Source: Brachionus rotundiformis (Eukaryota; Rotifera; Eurotatoria; Ploima; Brachionidae). Taken from it: DNA of 64,000 bases. The notes below the pieces were generated by a model. The model did no database searches. It had not been told where the DNA came from and saw only the letters and a program-made list of their open reading frames with translations. Positions within the stretch are counted from its first letter, which is position 1. The number at the start of each line of letters is the position of its first letter. The position numbers and the translations under genes are program-made. The DNA is taken from contig JAESIW010000020.1 in the NCBI GenBank assembly GCA_016802295.1, positions 1,998,120 through 2,062,119 on the forward strand, read 5' to 3'. Positions 41,617-54,450 of the stretch are shown piece by piece.

Positions 41617-43462
41617 TTTAATAGATTTTCTTTTAATTTCTCTCAGACTTAACTAAATTAAATTTGTTTTATTTAATTTGGCTCAATTTTTAAAAAGATT
41701 TTTAATATCTGCAGAAACTCTTGTCATAATTAATTCAATTTTTAAAGTTTAAGAAAAGAGATGAGTTTAATTTTGTCTTTTTTATTTAAGAATTAAATGA
41801 TATGAAAATTAAGTATTACTGCTTTTAAAAAATATTTAAAAAAAAATAATATACAATAAATGTTAGCATCATATCCATACGACAAGACTGATTCTAAAAG
41901 ATTACAAAATTATTATAAATCTGCTTTTATTGAAAGGGTCTGCTTATCTGATAGAAAAATTGATTGAAATACTAAAAAATTTCATTTTCGTTATCTAATA
42001 CTCACAATTATCTTAACTCGTGTTGAGGACTCCAAGAGATGAGCTTGAATTCAGGTTTTCCTGGTTCATATCCTACATTCTGATAATAATTTCTATATTC
42101 TTTATTAATTAATTGAAAAAAAATTTAAAAATCAGAAAAATATTAAAAATATCTCGTTAAATTTTGCCTTATTTAAATGTAGTTTCTAAACCTTTTCATT
42201 TTAAGGCTATCAACCTATCAAGGTTGATGGATCAAATCTACGGTAAGTTTTTTTTTCGATTTTAGAAATTAAATTAAGCTTATATTATAATTACAAAGCA
42301 TGAAAATTCACGATTTGATTAGAGATTCTTAAAATCATGTATTATAAGAAATGACGTAAATTTATGTAATTTTACCTCAGAACCATTTTTCTTAGTCGTA
42401 ATGTTAGTAGATTTCATTCACTTTGGTCATTCGAAATAGTCTTTCGAAAAGAAATCTATTAGAGCATTTTCATACCGAGTTGTAATTAAACATATCGCAG
42501 AGTGGACCTTTGTCAACTTTCAATTCATTCAAAAGTAATTCGATAAGAAATCATATTTTTAGTTCTGTTACTATTAATTAATGCATTTTAAATTTGCCTA
42601 TTTTTGTCACTAATTATTAATTTTTAATCAAAATTTTTCAATTTTTCAATTCAGTGTTTTATATATTTTAGATTTATTGGATTTTAAAATAAATTGGTCA
42701 TTTTTTTAACTGAAAATAATATTGAAACAAAATTAATCAATAATATTAAGGCGGATTTTTTGAAAAAAACTAGAATTTTTATTTTTTTTTTAGATATTTA
42801 TTTAGAAAAAAAATTTCGTTTTTTTTTAAACAATCTGTTTCAAAAATATCAAATTTTTTAAAAATCATGTTTTAGAGTTGCAAGTTTTTTTTTCTTTAGA
42901 CAGTTTTTTAAAAGTATATAACAAAAAGTTTATTAAAGTAGATTGCTTTAAAAGTACCTTTATTATTTGATTTTACCTTAAATTTTTATTTTTAAAAGAG
43001 ACAATATATATCTGACTTTATAAATTTAAAAATTTTGAAAAATGATTAGCTTTTCTGTTATTCTTGAATATTTTGTCAAAATAAATAATTCTTGATTATT
43101 TTATACGACCATTCAAAATAAATTTTACTAGATATTCTTTTAAAAATTATCTTCAACATAATAATTAGTACGCTAGTTTTAAATCATTTTCCCAAATTTT
43201 ATTAAAAAATTTTATTCAAAATCAAAAATAGTTCGAAAAATTATTTGATTAATAAATTTTTGACTAAAAAGCATTAATTTTTTGTTTTCTTTTAATAAAT
43301 TCGAAATTACAAAAGTCAAAAAAATAAAAATAAAACCATATTGTAACTCACTCATGGTCAAAGACCATTCAAAAAGGGAAAAAAAAACAGAATCTCAAAT
43401 CTAATCTACAATGGTTATTGATACCAAATACTGTGTTTACATGAATAAATTTATCAGAATTT
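41617..43462. other. Intergenic, AT-rich
   Basis: An 8-bp hairpin ATCAACCT-atca-AGGTTGAT occurs at about 42208-42227. No gene or repeat supported. Confidence 0.4.
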
Positions 43463-45064
43463 TTACAAAAATTGAATTAAACTAGCATATTTAAAAATCT
43501 CGTGGTAGAATTGAGGTACTTCTTGGATATGCACGGCTTTAACAATCCCCTCAGGTGAAACGAGTTTCGTTCGAATTTTGAGCCTAGAGTATCTTTCATT
43601 TTCGCTCAGTTTTTGCTTAATTGCCATCAAAAACTCCAACTCAATGTTCCGAAATGGTGTTGGTATGCGCAACTCTTTGCCAGACTTGATTACGGAGCCA
43701 TTAGGCAGTCTGTACTTGAACACGGACATGTCAGCTATTTGGCGGGTTATGAACCAGTTAGAAATGTCTCTATCCAACTTGAGGCTGCAGTTTTCTACAA
43801 CCACTTTACCACCGTCTGTAGAACAATCTCTGAGGTCAAGCGATGAGCTCTGTCGATACAGTGTATCGGGCTCAGGCTTGCATACAACTATTTCCGAATT
43901 ATTAGCTTGAATGCTCTTGGTTTTTTTGACATGCCATAGGTCCTTGCTGGTCGATTTTGCCTTGTGCAAATCGATCAAGTTGCTAATAATTGTTAATTTT
44001 CGATTGTAAGTAGACTCGTCTTTTTTATCATGAGACAAATCGTCCAACTCGTCCAACTCTTCGTCATAGTCGGACGCGCAATTGATCGAAGATGAAGAAC
44101 TTGTGGAATTTGGATTCGTGTCGGAAAGTGATGAAGCGGAAGAAGAACGTGAAATGGATTTGGTTACCAAACAAGCGCTTTTTTCATTCTGTGAGCGCTG
44201 TTTTTCAAGCCATAATTGCTTAAAAACATAAGATTCATACTTTAAGTTATTTACACTTTTAGACAGATTTTCGTATTTTTCTTCTATGGATTTTAATTTA
44301 GATTTTAATTTGTTTACAAATTTTGTTTTAGAATGGAGATAGTTTTTGCGTTCCAAATACTGTAGTTCTATTTCGTCAAGTATGAGCATTAAATTTTCTG
44401 TTTCGGCTTGGTATTTTTTAATCTCAACAAGCTCTTCATCAATCTCTTGATGTTGGTCATCTGTTTCACCACAAGGCCTTGCCAGAAATGAATTTTCAGC
44501 TTGATTTATCACCTTGAGTATTTCACAAGTCTCAAAGGTTTCTATCAAGGTATCACTGGTGTTTAGCAAGGACTCGCGCATGTACTCGGTTAATTTTTTC
44601 ATCTCTTCGCGGAACATTTTAATGGCATGCTGCTCTTTGCCGTGCTTTGACGTGTTCCGGGATGTGGTTTTGGGCGCTACTGCTTCAAAGTCTCTTACGT
44701 ACTCTTTGGACAAGTCCATTAGCTCGGTTTCGAAGTATATTTGCTGCTTTAGTATTTGATTTTTAAATGTAAGCTTGAGATTGTTAAGCTTTTCGTGGTA
44801 AAAGTTTTGTGTTAAGGCTAAAAATTTGTCATAATTTTTTTCATAGTCGTTTTTGGCGCCGAGAAGATTTTTCTCCGACTCGGCTATGTAAGACTCGAGT
44901 TTTTTCTTATCATTGGCTGGAGTGAATGAATTGCATGTGTCTGAGATGACCAAATTGGAAGGAACTTTGGGAATTGTTGATTTTCGCTTGGAAAAGTTGA
45001 ACATTTGGGACAAATGTTCGCACGAGGGAAGCTGAAGTTTGCGCGTTGTAGCCTCGGAAGACAT
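43463..45064 (-). CDS. Coiled-coil protein with C-terminal lamin-tail domain
   Basis: Intronless 533-aa protein. After a basic Ser-containing head (about 1-45), residues about 50-300 are heptad-rich coiled coil broken by short linkers (KKLESYIAESEKNLLGAKND, VEIKKYQAETENLMLILDEI, SKTKFVNKLKSKLKSIEEKY). A Ser-rich linker (SISRSSSASSLSDTNPNSTS) and an acidic patch follow. Residues about 415-515 look like a lamin-tail (Ig-like) domain: GGKVVVENCS, DRDISNWFITRQI, VFKYRLPNGSVIKSGKELRI and LVSPEGIVKAVHIQEV. The layout parallels intermediate filaments, where the LTD follows the rod, but the rod is shorter and lacks a clear LNDR/TYRKLLEGE end motif, and no CaaX box is present. A divergent cytoplasmic intermediate-filament relative is the best guess. 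Confidence 0.65.
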   Translation of the reverse strand: MSSEATTRKLQLPSCEHLSQMFNFSKRKSTIPKVPSNLVISDTCNSFTPANDKKKLESYIAESEKNLLGAKNDYEKNYDKFLALTQNFYHEKLNNLKLTFKNQILKQQIYFETELMDLSKEYVRDFEAVAPKTTSRNTSKHGKEQHAIKMFREEMKKLTEYMRESLLNTSDTLIETFETCEILKVINQAENSFLARPCGETDDQHQEIDEELVEIKKYQAETENLMLILDEIELQYLERKNYLHSKTKFVNKLKSKLKSIEEKYENLSKSVNNLKYESYVFKQLWLEKQRSQNEKSACLVTKSISRSSSASSLSDTNPNSTSSSSSINCASDYDEELDELDDLSHDKKDESTYNRKLTIISNLIDLHKAKSTSKDLWHVKKTKSIQANNSEIVVCKPEPDTLYRQSSSLDLRDCSTDGGKVVVENCSLKLDRDISNWFITRQIADMSVFKYRLPNGSVIKSGKELRIPTPFRNIELEFLMAIKQKLSENERYSRLKIRTKLVSPEGIVKAVHIQEVPQFYHEIFKYASLIQFL

Positions 45065-48000
45065 TTTACCTACCTCTAAGCATCAACAAATGCCAATTTT
45101 AGCATTCTAGTGGCAACTAAATTTAAATTCTAAATTAAAATAAAAACAATTCATAAAATTTAAGTCAGCTGATGTGTATGAACTCAAGCTGCTCTCTCTT
45201 AGTCTTAATTTATAATTGCATATCCTATGGGTTGATGAATAAGAAAATTTTAGGTAAGCAAAGCCCACGTGGAAACATAAGTGGTGAGTAATCGATTGCC
45301 AATGATTGTTGCTAATAGAAATAAAAATCAATCGTCAAACACTGTTAATAGTTTAAGTGTTTATCTAATTAATAAAGCTATGATTAAGTCTAATCAACCC
45401 ACTTGAGCTATTCGAAATCGTGTGACATGGTTTAACCTAAATAAGTTAAAATAAAATATATACTAAAATTTATCTTCTATTCTTTTTTTTCTCAAAAGAT
45501 TTTTGAACACAATGTTATTCATAAAGTTATCTATTAAAAAATTTTTAATTTGAAAAGAGGTCTCGCTTTTTTTTTAAACAAAGAAAACGAGTTGTCCTAT
45601 TTAGTGTATTTAGAGAAAATTTAAATTAAAAAAATCAATTATTTGATGACTAAGTATATATATATTTTTTTTTCATTTTATAATAAATAATTTTGAACCA
45701 AAGTAAACTTGTTTTTATTAAAGAAAAATAAAAAACTGATTAACGTTTTAATATAAAGCTTTTTTTAATGTTGAAATACTAGGAAAAATATTTTAATCTG
45801 GTAAAAGTAACATTTGATAATTGGAAAATGGTATTAAAGAATGTGATATATAAAATTAAATGTAAAATGATAGAACAAAAACAAACGAAACTCTATGTAA
45901 ACAACAACAAAAAAGGTATTACCTAAAATTATATAACATAAATGAACATTATAAATGCATTGATTATTACCTGCGCCTTGTTCCTAAGTGCAAATATGTG
46001 TATGTGTGAATATGAATATTATTCAAGCCTTCTAGTAAAGTTATTAAATTGCGTAATTTTGTTGTTCTTACAAAATTTAATATTAAATTAATTGGTTTTG
46101 AAGAATTTAAATAGTTATTCAATTGCGTAACATGAAATAATTTCCAAAATCATATTTCAAAATAACATATGAGTGATTAAGATCAGATTCGGAAATATGC
46201 CAATGTTGGTCCAGTGTAATTGACACTGAGCCTAGTTACGCAATAATCAAACAAGATCTCTCTTATCAAAATTACAAAATTGTACACTAGTTTTGTAGGT
46301 TAAGCCACAAAAACTGTTATCTTAATTTAAAAGTGAAATAGTCGGGTTTCAAGCCCTTGGAAACTAAAGACTGTTGCACTTTGCCAAAGCGTCACGACAC
46401 CTTCGAGCTAAAGACCTGCTGGTGATGGCTTAATTAAAACATTCAAATCGACGCTACTCTTACAATTAAGGTAAAACAAAATAATCTGGCATTTGATATT
46501 TGACGTCATCTAGTCTCATTTTATTTTACTTATTTATCAAATAGATAAATCTTTTCTATATCCAATAATGTGAATATTTATATAATCAGCTCAGAGCCGA
46601 TAATTTACAGCAAATAAATTTTAATATCCTAGTCCATCTATTCACAAAAAGAGTCTTTTTAATGAAGCTAGAAATTTTTATTGTGAGTAAAGCAAACTAA
46701 AGAGATAAGGCTTAATAAAAATAGAAATGCGATAAAGCAATAAAATATGGGCTAGCAAAATTTTTGTTTCTTTTTTTTTAAATTAAAAATTATGTAACAA
46801 AATAGAGAAGGGAGAAAAAAAGGTTTTCTTCTTGTAATTTCTAAAGATTATATGCAAATTATATTATTTTCTCGTTTTGTTTAAACCTAATAAAAAATAG
46901 TAAAATTTAGAGCTCATTAATAAGCCCAATTTCCAAAAAAACCAAGAGAGACCATACTTGTTCGAAGCTATTTTCTTATTTCTTTTGTTCTAATCATTTA
47001 AATTTCTATACACATTAAATTTTAGCTTTCCCAAGTGAAAATCACATATTCCACTTAAGAACTCTTTAACATAAAAATCGATTTTTGTATCGAGTTTCAC
47101 CGCATAATTATATGATGCGATATTTGCCGTAAATGTAGTAAAATATTTTACAACAACAAAAACAAAAAAATAACAATATTTAAAAACTTTAAAAATGACA
47201 ATTTAAAATTTACCCTTTGTGGTAAATTGACATAAAAGTTAAACATTTTAAATCCGCTAGTGTGTTAATCATGCTCAGGTAAATGATGAGAAATATTGAG
47301 AGAAAAAGAAAAAAGTTTGCACAATTTCTATTTTGTCTAGACTTATAATTTATTGCATAAGACTTTGATCCCCATGGAAAAAACAACCAAAGACTATCCA
47401 TCTTAAAGGTCACACTATTTTTTAGATAATAAGGCCTTAATTCGCTTAAATAGCTCACATTTTTGTTTTAAAAAAATAAAATTTTAAAATTTATCTTTTC
47501 TAACATAATTGTTTGGTTCGGTTTTTATTTGAACAAAAAAAATTCTGTGAGAATTTATTTAAATATCAGAATGTTTATTAAAATCAGCTTTAATTTGGAT
47601 TAAATTGCATGCTCTACACTATTCTAAAATGACAATTTAATTACTTTAATGCTTGAATTAATTCCTTCTAGCTGGTAAGTTTAAATTACTAGACTGGCAT
47701 GTAATCAAGCTTGGCAAAACGAATCAATTTAAAATTATATACAAATTTGATCGATTAGAAAAACTAGGTTAAATTTAAATAAAAATATTTGCCTTATTAT
47801 TACGCCTAGGATACTTTAATTTTTAGACGCCTTTAAGTTTTAATTAACTTGAAAGTCTTTAAAAAAAGATTAGAAAAACAATTTTTTTAATAGTTAAGTA
47901 TATAAGATTATTAAAGTTCAAATCATCATATACACACTGATATACTAAATTTGATTTTAAAGCTTAAATTTGTTGCAAGATTTTAATTACAAAAACAAAA

Positions 48001-51000
48001 TTTGAGGATTAGCTAAGAACTTATTTTAATTAAGAACTAAAATAACTGAGGCAAAGCGCTTATGCTCGACTAAAAGGATGCTAGAAGATAAATTTAGGAT
48101 GCCTAGAAACATTTAGAAACAATACATGGCAAAATAAAATAAAATTATCTTTTATCATTATTTTAATTTATTATAAACTAACAATATAATGAATTTTAAA
48201 TGCTAAATTAGGCTTGGAGCATTCATTTCCGCATCAGGTTCCGGATCTCATCTACTACTCAAAAAATTCAATTTCCAATTCGAAAAAAAAAACACATTGA
48301 ACAAATAATTTTAATTACTCTTGAGAATGTATGCCCCTAATGATATTTATACAAATTTACTTTTAATTACTTAAATAAATTTTGTATTAAATTTCCCATG
48401 ATTGGTAAGTTGAAATGCTATACTTTACAGCTTTGACTGCTAAAGATAAAATATCATTTACATTGAATAGAGAAAAATGATTAAGCAAATAAATTTCATA
48501 TATATATATATCTAAAATATTGCTTGGTCAACGTATTTTATTAAAATAAATTTACTTTCTTTTTTTTTATTAATGCGTTTAAGGTAATAATTTATGAGCT
48601 TGAACTTTTCGTCTAAAAAAATTTATCTTTTTGTGAATTTAAATTAGATTTAATAGATGAGTATGAAATATGTAGCCAAAAGGTAAGCAGTTTATTTTCT
48701 TTGTTGTATAGTGCAAATAGAAAATATACACTTCTATCGAGAAAATAGTGACGATTTATTCATTGACCTGTAATAAAAAAATTTAATTATTCTAAACGAA
48801 GCTTTAGAAAATTTTAGTTCCAGCTTTTATCTTGATTCTAAGACCGTTCTTTATTAGAAAAAAAATATAGAACTTTAATCTTAATTACTATTTTTAATTA
48901 AATTTAATTATTTTTTAATTTTTCACATTCATAAACTGATAAACATTGCCGTCTAAGGACCCAATTTCACTTAATATGCTATCAAAAAATCCAAAACAGA
49001 TGATTAATCACGTCTGATTTACAAAATATGATTAATTGGTCATGAAAATAAAATTATTAAATAATTGACAAAATCTACATAATGTTGATAGCTTTATAAA
49101 CAGGCTTTAAAAACTTACTACTTAATTTAAAATTAAGTTTTTAAACTACTTTTTTATTTTTGTTAATTTTTTTTCTAGTTGCATAAAATTCAAATTACAT
49201 TTTCTTTAATTTAAATAAAAAATTCACTTTTAAATTTTTTGTTTTCATATAATTTACCTTTAGTTTATACAATTAAAATTAATTCTAATAATTATTATGT
49301 ATTTTTTTTGATGACCATAATAATTAAGTGTATTTAATGTATTTTCATGAATACTAAATTCTATGAGAACACGTGCATTCTCTCCAAGTCTCATATGGTC
49401 TTAAAAGAAAAATGGAAATCACATTATTACCGATTTTAATTGAAAAATTTAAATTTAACTCTAGGCAACAAAAAGTTTAGATAAGATTAAAACAAGTTAA
49501 GTTACAGGCAAAAAAGGTAACTAGCAATTACTTAAAAGAGCCTTTGGCAACTTTAAATTCAAGATAGTGGAAGAAAAAGTCTTACTATACTCGAATTTCA
49601 AAACCGAGTAAAATAAATATTTAAAAAAAATTCTAAGTAAATTGAAAAATTTATAATATTTTTTGGATAGCTTTTTATTATTATAAAAAAAGCCTTATAA
49701 GTATATTTAATTTAAAGTGTAAGTACGATTTATAATTTTTTCTGATGGTTTATAAACTTCAGTTACATACACACAATCAACATCCCCCGTACTTAGAATT
49801 TTGGTAATCAAATTCAATATTATGCAATATTGTACCAATATGAATTGAATTAAGCTCGACCCTTCCAGAATTTACTGTCGCTAATCAATTGAACAAGTGG
49901 AACATTTTATTTGAAGCCAATTAACTTATTTGTTTAAGGTAATACATTGAGGCCAATGATGCGACAATCCCTCCATCATTAGCTATTCAATGCTTCACTC
50001 TTTTCAGGTAATTTTTTTCTCTAAATTTTGCTCAGCAGCATATTTCTAAGGTGCTGAAGCATATTTTAGCAATAAGATAAAATTTATAAATATATTTGAA
50101 ATTTAATCAACACCTTTTATGCTCAATTAGGCCTGATATTAAGCTATAGTTTCAAAAATAGCTATAAACTATTATAAGTATTTACAGAAGCTTAACGATT
50201 TTAGATAACCTTAATATAGAAATAATTTAGGAATAATTTTGGCAAAAATCCTACGCATCTGATCGACAGTGTAAATATTGACCAAAAAATATAATTAATA
50301 AAACTAAAAACTTACAAATAAAACAAACAAATTCATTTAATTTAATTTTAAAATCTTTTTTTTGAAAATTAATGCTAACCTAGTTGAATTTAGTTTTGTA
50401 AAGGTACTGCTAATTTTTGAATATGTGTTTTTTAGACACTCTCGGTATATTTTTTTGAATTAATATTTGTCTATCCTATTATAAATACCCCAAATTTACG
50501 ATATTAAATTTACTATCTATAAAAATTATTTAATTTTTATCTAAAAACTATTTTTGAAATTATTTAAAAAAATAAAATAACAAAAAATCCTCATGTTTTT
50601 TTCTTCTAAATTCCATTTTATTATATTTTATTTTATCTGAAAACATATTTTGCAGGTATAAATATTGACTTGATGATGGTGATCATAATGATGTGCTTGA
50701 AAGAAATCAATCGATAGACCATGAATGTAAATGGAATAGTTCTGATTGAGATTTTATCGATAAATCTCGACAGGAATGCTTTTAGAAAAAAATAATCAAA
50801 AAGTTTTGAGACTTATTTAAGATTTATTATCAATTATCTAAATTATTAAAAATTCTTTATGTAAAAAAATAACTAAAATTTTTGAAACCTTAAAATTAGC
50901 TTTATTCAAATTGACTTGAAATTGATGATGTATTTTGAGATTTTTATTTTAAAATGAGTGGTTAAATTATTGTGTAATAATTACTTTTATTAAAATTACG

Positions 51001-51127
51001 CTTCTAAATTTATCAACTAATCAGACAAATAATTAGTTGATGTATTTTCATTTTTAAAAAAAAAAAAAAGACTAATTAGAAAAAATAATTTGAACATAAT
51101 TTAAAATTTGAATTTAACGATTTTTAA
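45065..51127. other. 6-kb gene desert between lamin-tail gene and TADA1
   Basis: No supported gene. Less AT-biased islands lie at 46180-46450 (includes GTCCAGTGTAATTGACACTG and AAAGCGTCACGACACCTTCG), 49370-49400 (ACACGTGCATTC, an E-box) and 49780-49990. They may be promoter or enhancer sequence of the divergently placed genes. A TA-rich microsatellite lies at about 45653-45668. Confidence 0.4.
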
Positions 51128-52333
51128 ATGTCAGGTGAAGAAGATATTGTTAGAGCTAAATCAAATCTTCAGAATGTTCTTGGAGATCGTTTTAAAGAGT
51201 AAAATTTACTTATTAAATGGTAGATAATAATAAATATTTATATTTTTCCAAAGCTATATGTCTAGCATGAGAAAATGGTTTTCAGGAAAGGTACACTTCT
51301 TTGGCGAACTTGATTACCAATTAAATATTCATATATTTATCCTAGACGAGCAAGCAAGAGTTTGATCGTGAGGCAAGGCAAATTGTGGGCGAAAAAAATG
51401 GTTTGTTGGCAAAAATGATCTTCCAGAATAATCCTCTATTTTTTAAGTTAATTTACATAATGAATTCTTACTATGTATAATAAACAATTGTGATAATTTT
51501 ACATCAACAGCCACTGAAGCGTCAAATAAAAATATTTTGCCAATTTTTTCTTCAAAGAGTGGAGTTAAATTGGGGCGTAAAAAAGCCAAATCAGGTGAAC
51601 AGATGAATAAGTACAATTATAGATTTGTTCCTGTTGATCCAATAAAGCATTTGGCGTCCATTTCGACTGCTTCATTGGAAGCGGCAGCAGTGGCTTGTCA
51701 TGATTTCAGCTTGGAATTTTGTGCGCGCGAAAAGAGTTTACCATATGCCAAAATGATTCATAGGCGTATGCTTCTAGCTACCATAGATCACAGCATTCAG
51801 CAGATTGATCCCAAAGCTGCTTTTTTGCTGGCCGAGGCTACTATTTGGATTCTCACGAACATAATTGAAAAATTGATATCAAGATCAAAATTCAAAGACA
51901 AAATTAGAGAAGATCACTTGTTTGAGAAATGTAAAAATTCTGGTCTTTTAAGCCAAAAATGCATAGATGATTATCAAAAAAAAAATGATACATTTTCAAT
52001 TGATGAAAATTTTTACCAAAAAATAAGTAGCTCAGAAAACGCTGGCACTAGCTTAGATAAAATGGAAATGGATGAAGAGTATGAGAAGGATGCCGAAGAA
52101 TTAAGTAAAATAAAGAATGACTTAAATAGATTAAATCCTAAAAAACTACCTATAAATTTGTATGATTTAAAAAATCTTCTACAAGTAGGCAATTTAAAAT
52201 TAATTTGACCCGAAATTAAAATTTAATTTTCTTACAGTCTGATAAAAGTCTGGTGCCATCTCATTCTGTTTTTACAATGAATATAGAAAGGTTGATTTGC
52301 AGCATGTGGCATGAAAGCGATTCAGCAACTTGA
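51128..52333 (+). CDS. TADA1: TADA1, SAGA complex histone-fold subunit
   Basis: Five exons (51128-51198, 51254-51290, 51346-51400, 51511-52184, 52238-52333) with introns of 55, 55, 110 and 53 nt encode 310 aa (human about 335). The N-terminus AKSNLQNVLGDRFKDYMSSMRKWF matches the start of TADA1 ([24 protein letters not shown] in human, from memory), followed by KQEFDREAR. Residues about 132-180 (AKMIHRRMLLATIDHSIQQI...LLAEATIWIL) are the histone-fold region, and PINLYDLKNLLQ plus SHSVFTMNIERLICSMWH form the conserved C-terminus. TADA1 pairs by histone fold in the SAGA core module and helps coactivate transcription. The segment after QIVG that in human continues with a conserved HNDFLLAIL stretch is missing from the spliced model; intron 3 starts with an open reading GLLAKMIFQ that may correspond. 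Confidence 0.92.
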
Positions 52334-54450
52334 GAATGCTAGATAACGAAAAAAGTGAATTATCTCAACTTGTTCAATAAATAATAATTATTAGTTTTTA
52401 TCTTGCTAAAATTTCTAACCTTTGAATTTCAATTTTAGTAATTAATCAAAATTAGTAAATAAAAATTTTGACTAATCAATCTAAATCAGTTAATTTTTTT
52501 AATCAAATAAACACTTATAGATTAATAATTATTCCAATCAAAATATCTAGAAATAAAAATTTTGTTACTACATACTTTGTTAAATAACTTCTAAAATAAA
52601 ATGTATAAGTTTTACATTTTCGATTCACTTAATGTAATTCTAGCTGATTAAACCTAAACTTATTACGTTCTAAAACCCAGACGATCTAAAATCGCGAAAA
52701 TAATATTTTTTCATATCTCTTTACTTAAAGCAAAAATAATCAATATGTTGCCGAATAAATTACTCGGAAAAATTGTAGCTTAAATTTGACACCAAAAATT
52801 AAAATTTAGTATCTATTTCAGTAACAAAAAATATCTATTAACTTTAAATACTAGTACAGTTCTTACAAAGAGTTATTAAACCTAAAATATTTATCAATAT
52901 AATGATTTTTAGTATAATTTAGCGAATTTCTCCTATAGAAAAAAATCAAAACTCATCCCTAAGCTGTATCCTTACGTTAAAAGTAATTTAGATATACTTT
53001 TTCACTATATATTTGAAAATATTTATAATATTTAGCTAGCAAATATTTGGACTTTATCTCTTAAAACTAATTTTTACAAATTTTATTTTTAGTTTCGTGT
53101 TTATTCTAATTTTCAAGGTTGTCTAATATTATTTTTGCAATCTTTATTCTGAAAAATTAATATTATTTTTTTATCGAGCATACTTAAAAACTCTTGATTG
53201 TCTTAAAAAATTTTAATTGAAGTTATTTAATTTAAATTTTGAATAAAATTAAGCCATTTTTTAAAAATTTATTTCCAAAACCTCTTATTATTATATTTAT
53301 TCTGAAGCCCTTTATAAGTCCTACTTCAATTAGGCTAAAGCCTTAAATTGACTATCTTAAAATAAATTTGCTTCAAGCTTAGGAAAAAGCAAAGTTTATT
53401 TTATAAACTAGACCTTAGTGTTATACGGTTCTTTTTATTTTAAGTAGTATTAATCATTATCAGACGATTCATTTTCCGAATCAAACTTTTGCTTAGTCTT
53501 TTTATTTCTATTTCGTTGTTATAAAATATCTCGAAAATTTCATCAATGTCTTATCTTATCTCAGCATGCAGTTAACAACATTACTGAACCTGTACATTAA
53601 ATAGAATTATATGAAAAATCTTCTCAATTTTCCGAAATATAACTAAAAACATTAAATTAGAATAAATTTCAATTATTAGTTAACTATTTTGATTGATGAA
53701 TCTTTCGGCTTAAAAATGTTAAACATTTGAATGAGAGTTTAAAAAAGTTAAATTTCACTTGATTAATTCCATTTTTTTGAACCAACAAAATACTTCTATT
53801 CATTTTTTTAAATAAAATTATAAAGAAATATTGATAATTTATTTGATTAAATCTGAGTTTTAGCTACTTCTTTGATTTAATATCTTGCCGAAAATGTTAA
53901 TCATAGCCTACATTTAAGCTTTTTTTATGTTTGTAATTAAAAAAAATCAATTCTCTTAATTTAGTTTGTTGATTAGACGTCCGAATAATGAATTTTAACA
54001 ATTAACCATATCACCAAAGAATAAAATAATTTTAGTTGTTTCAAATGCTTTTCAATTTATTCTTATCTGGATTTAAAATAAACGAAGTGCAGACTCTCTA
54101 TTTTGAATTGAACTCAGCAACTTTTAATAATCTTTATAGTTATTAATCAAAATTTTTAAAAGGTTTTAAATTATAGTTAATAAATATGAAAGCCTTTTTA
54201 ACCTTTTAATTTTTTGGGTTTTTTTATTTGGGTCTTGTTGAAAAGAATCCAAATATTTGTCCTCTTTTCATCAGTTTTTTTCTCTAGTAAAAGCTTGATA
54301 AAAGTGTTGTTGAAGAAAATAAATCTAGCTGAGTTGGTCAAATAAAGTGTATGGTTTCAAAAGACTTAACTATCTATAACAAGCGTTTTATTCATAAAAA
54401 AATTAATTTTTTATTTTATTTTAAAAAATTGGGTATATTATTATTAATTA
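52334..54450. other. Intergenic, AT-rich
   Basis: No ORF, RNA gene or repeat supported. Confidence 0.45.

Noticed and set aside
45107..45331. Minus-strand 74-codon ORF upstream of the lamin-tail gene
   Set aside because: No homology, lies in the presumptive promoter; no splice link.
46345..46375. GGGTTTCAAGCCC resembling a tRNA T arm
   Set aside because: No matching acceptor, D or anticodon arms in either direction.
47210..47458. Minus-strand 82-codon ORF
   Set aside because: No recognisable domain, not next to plausible exons; could be chance.
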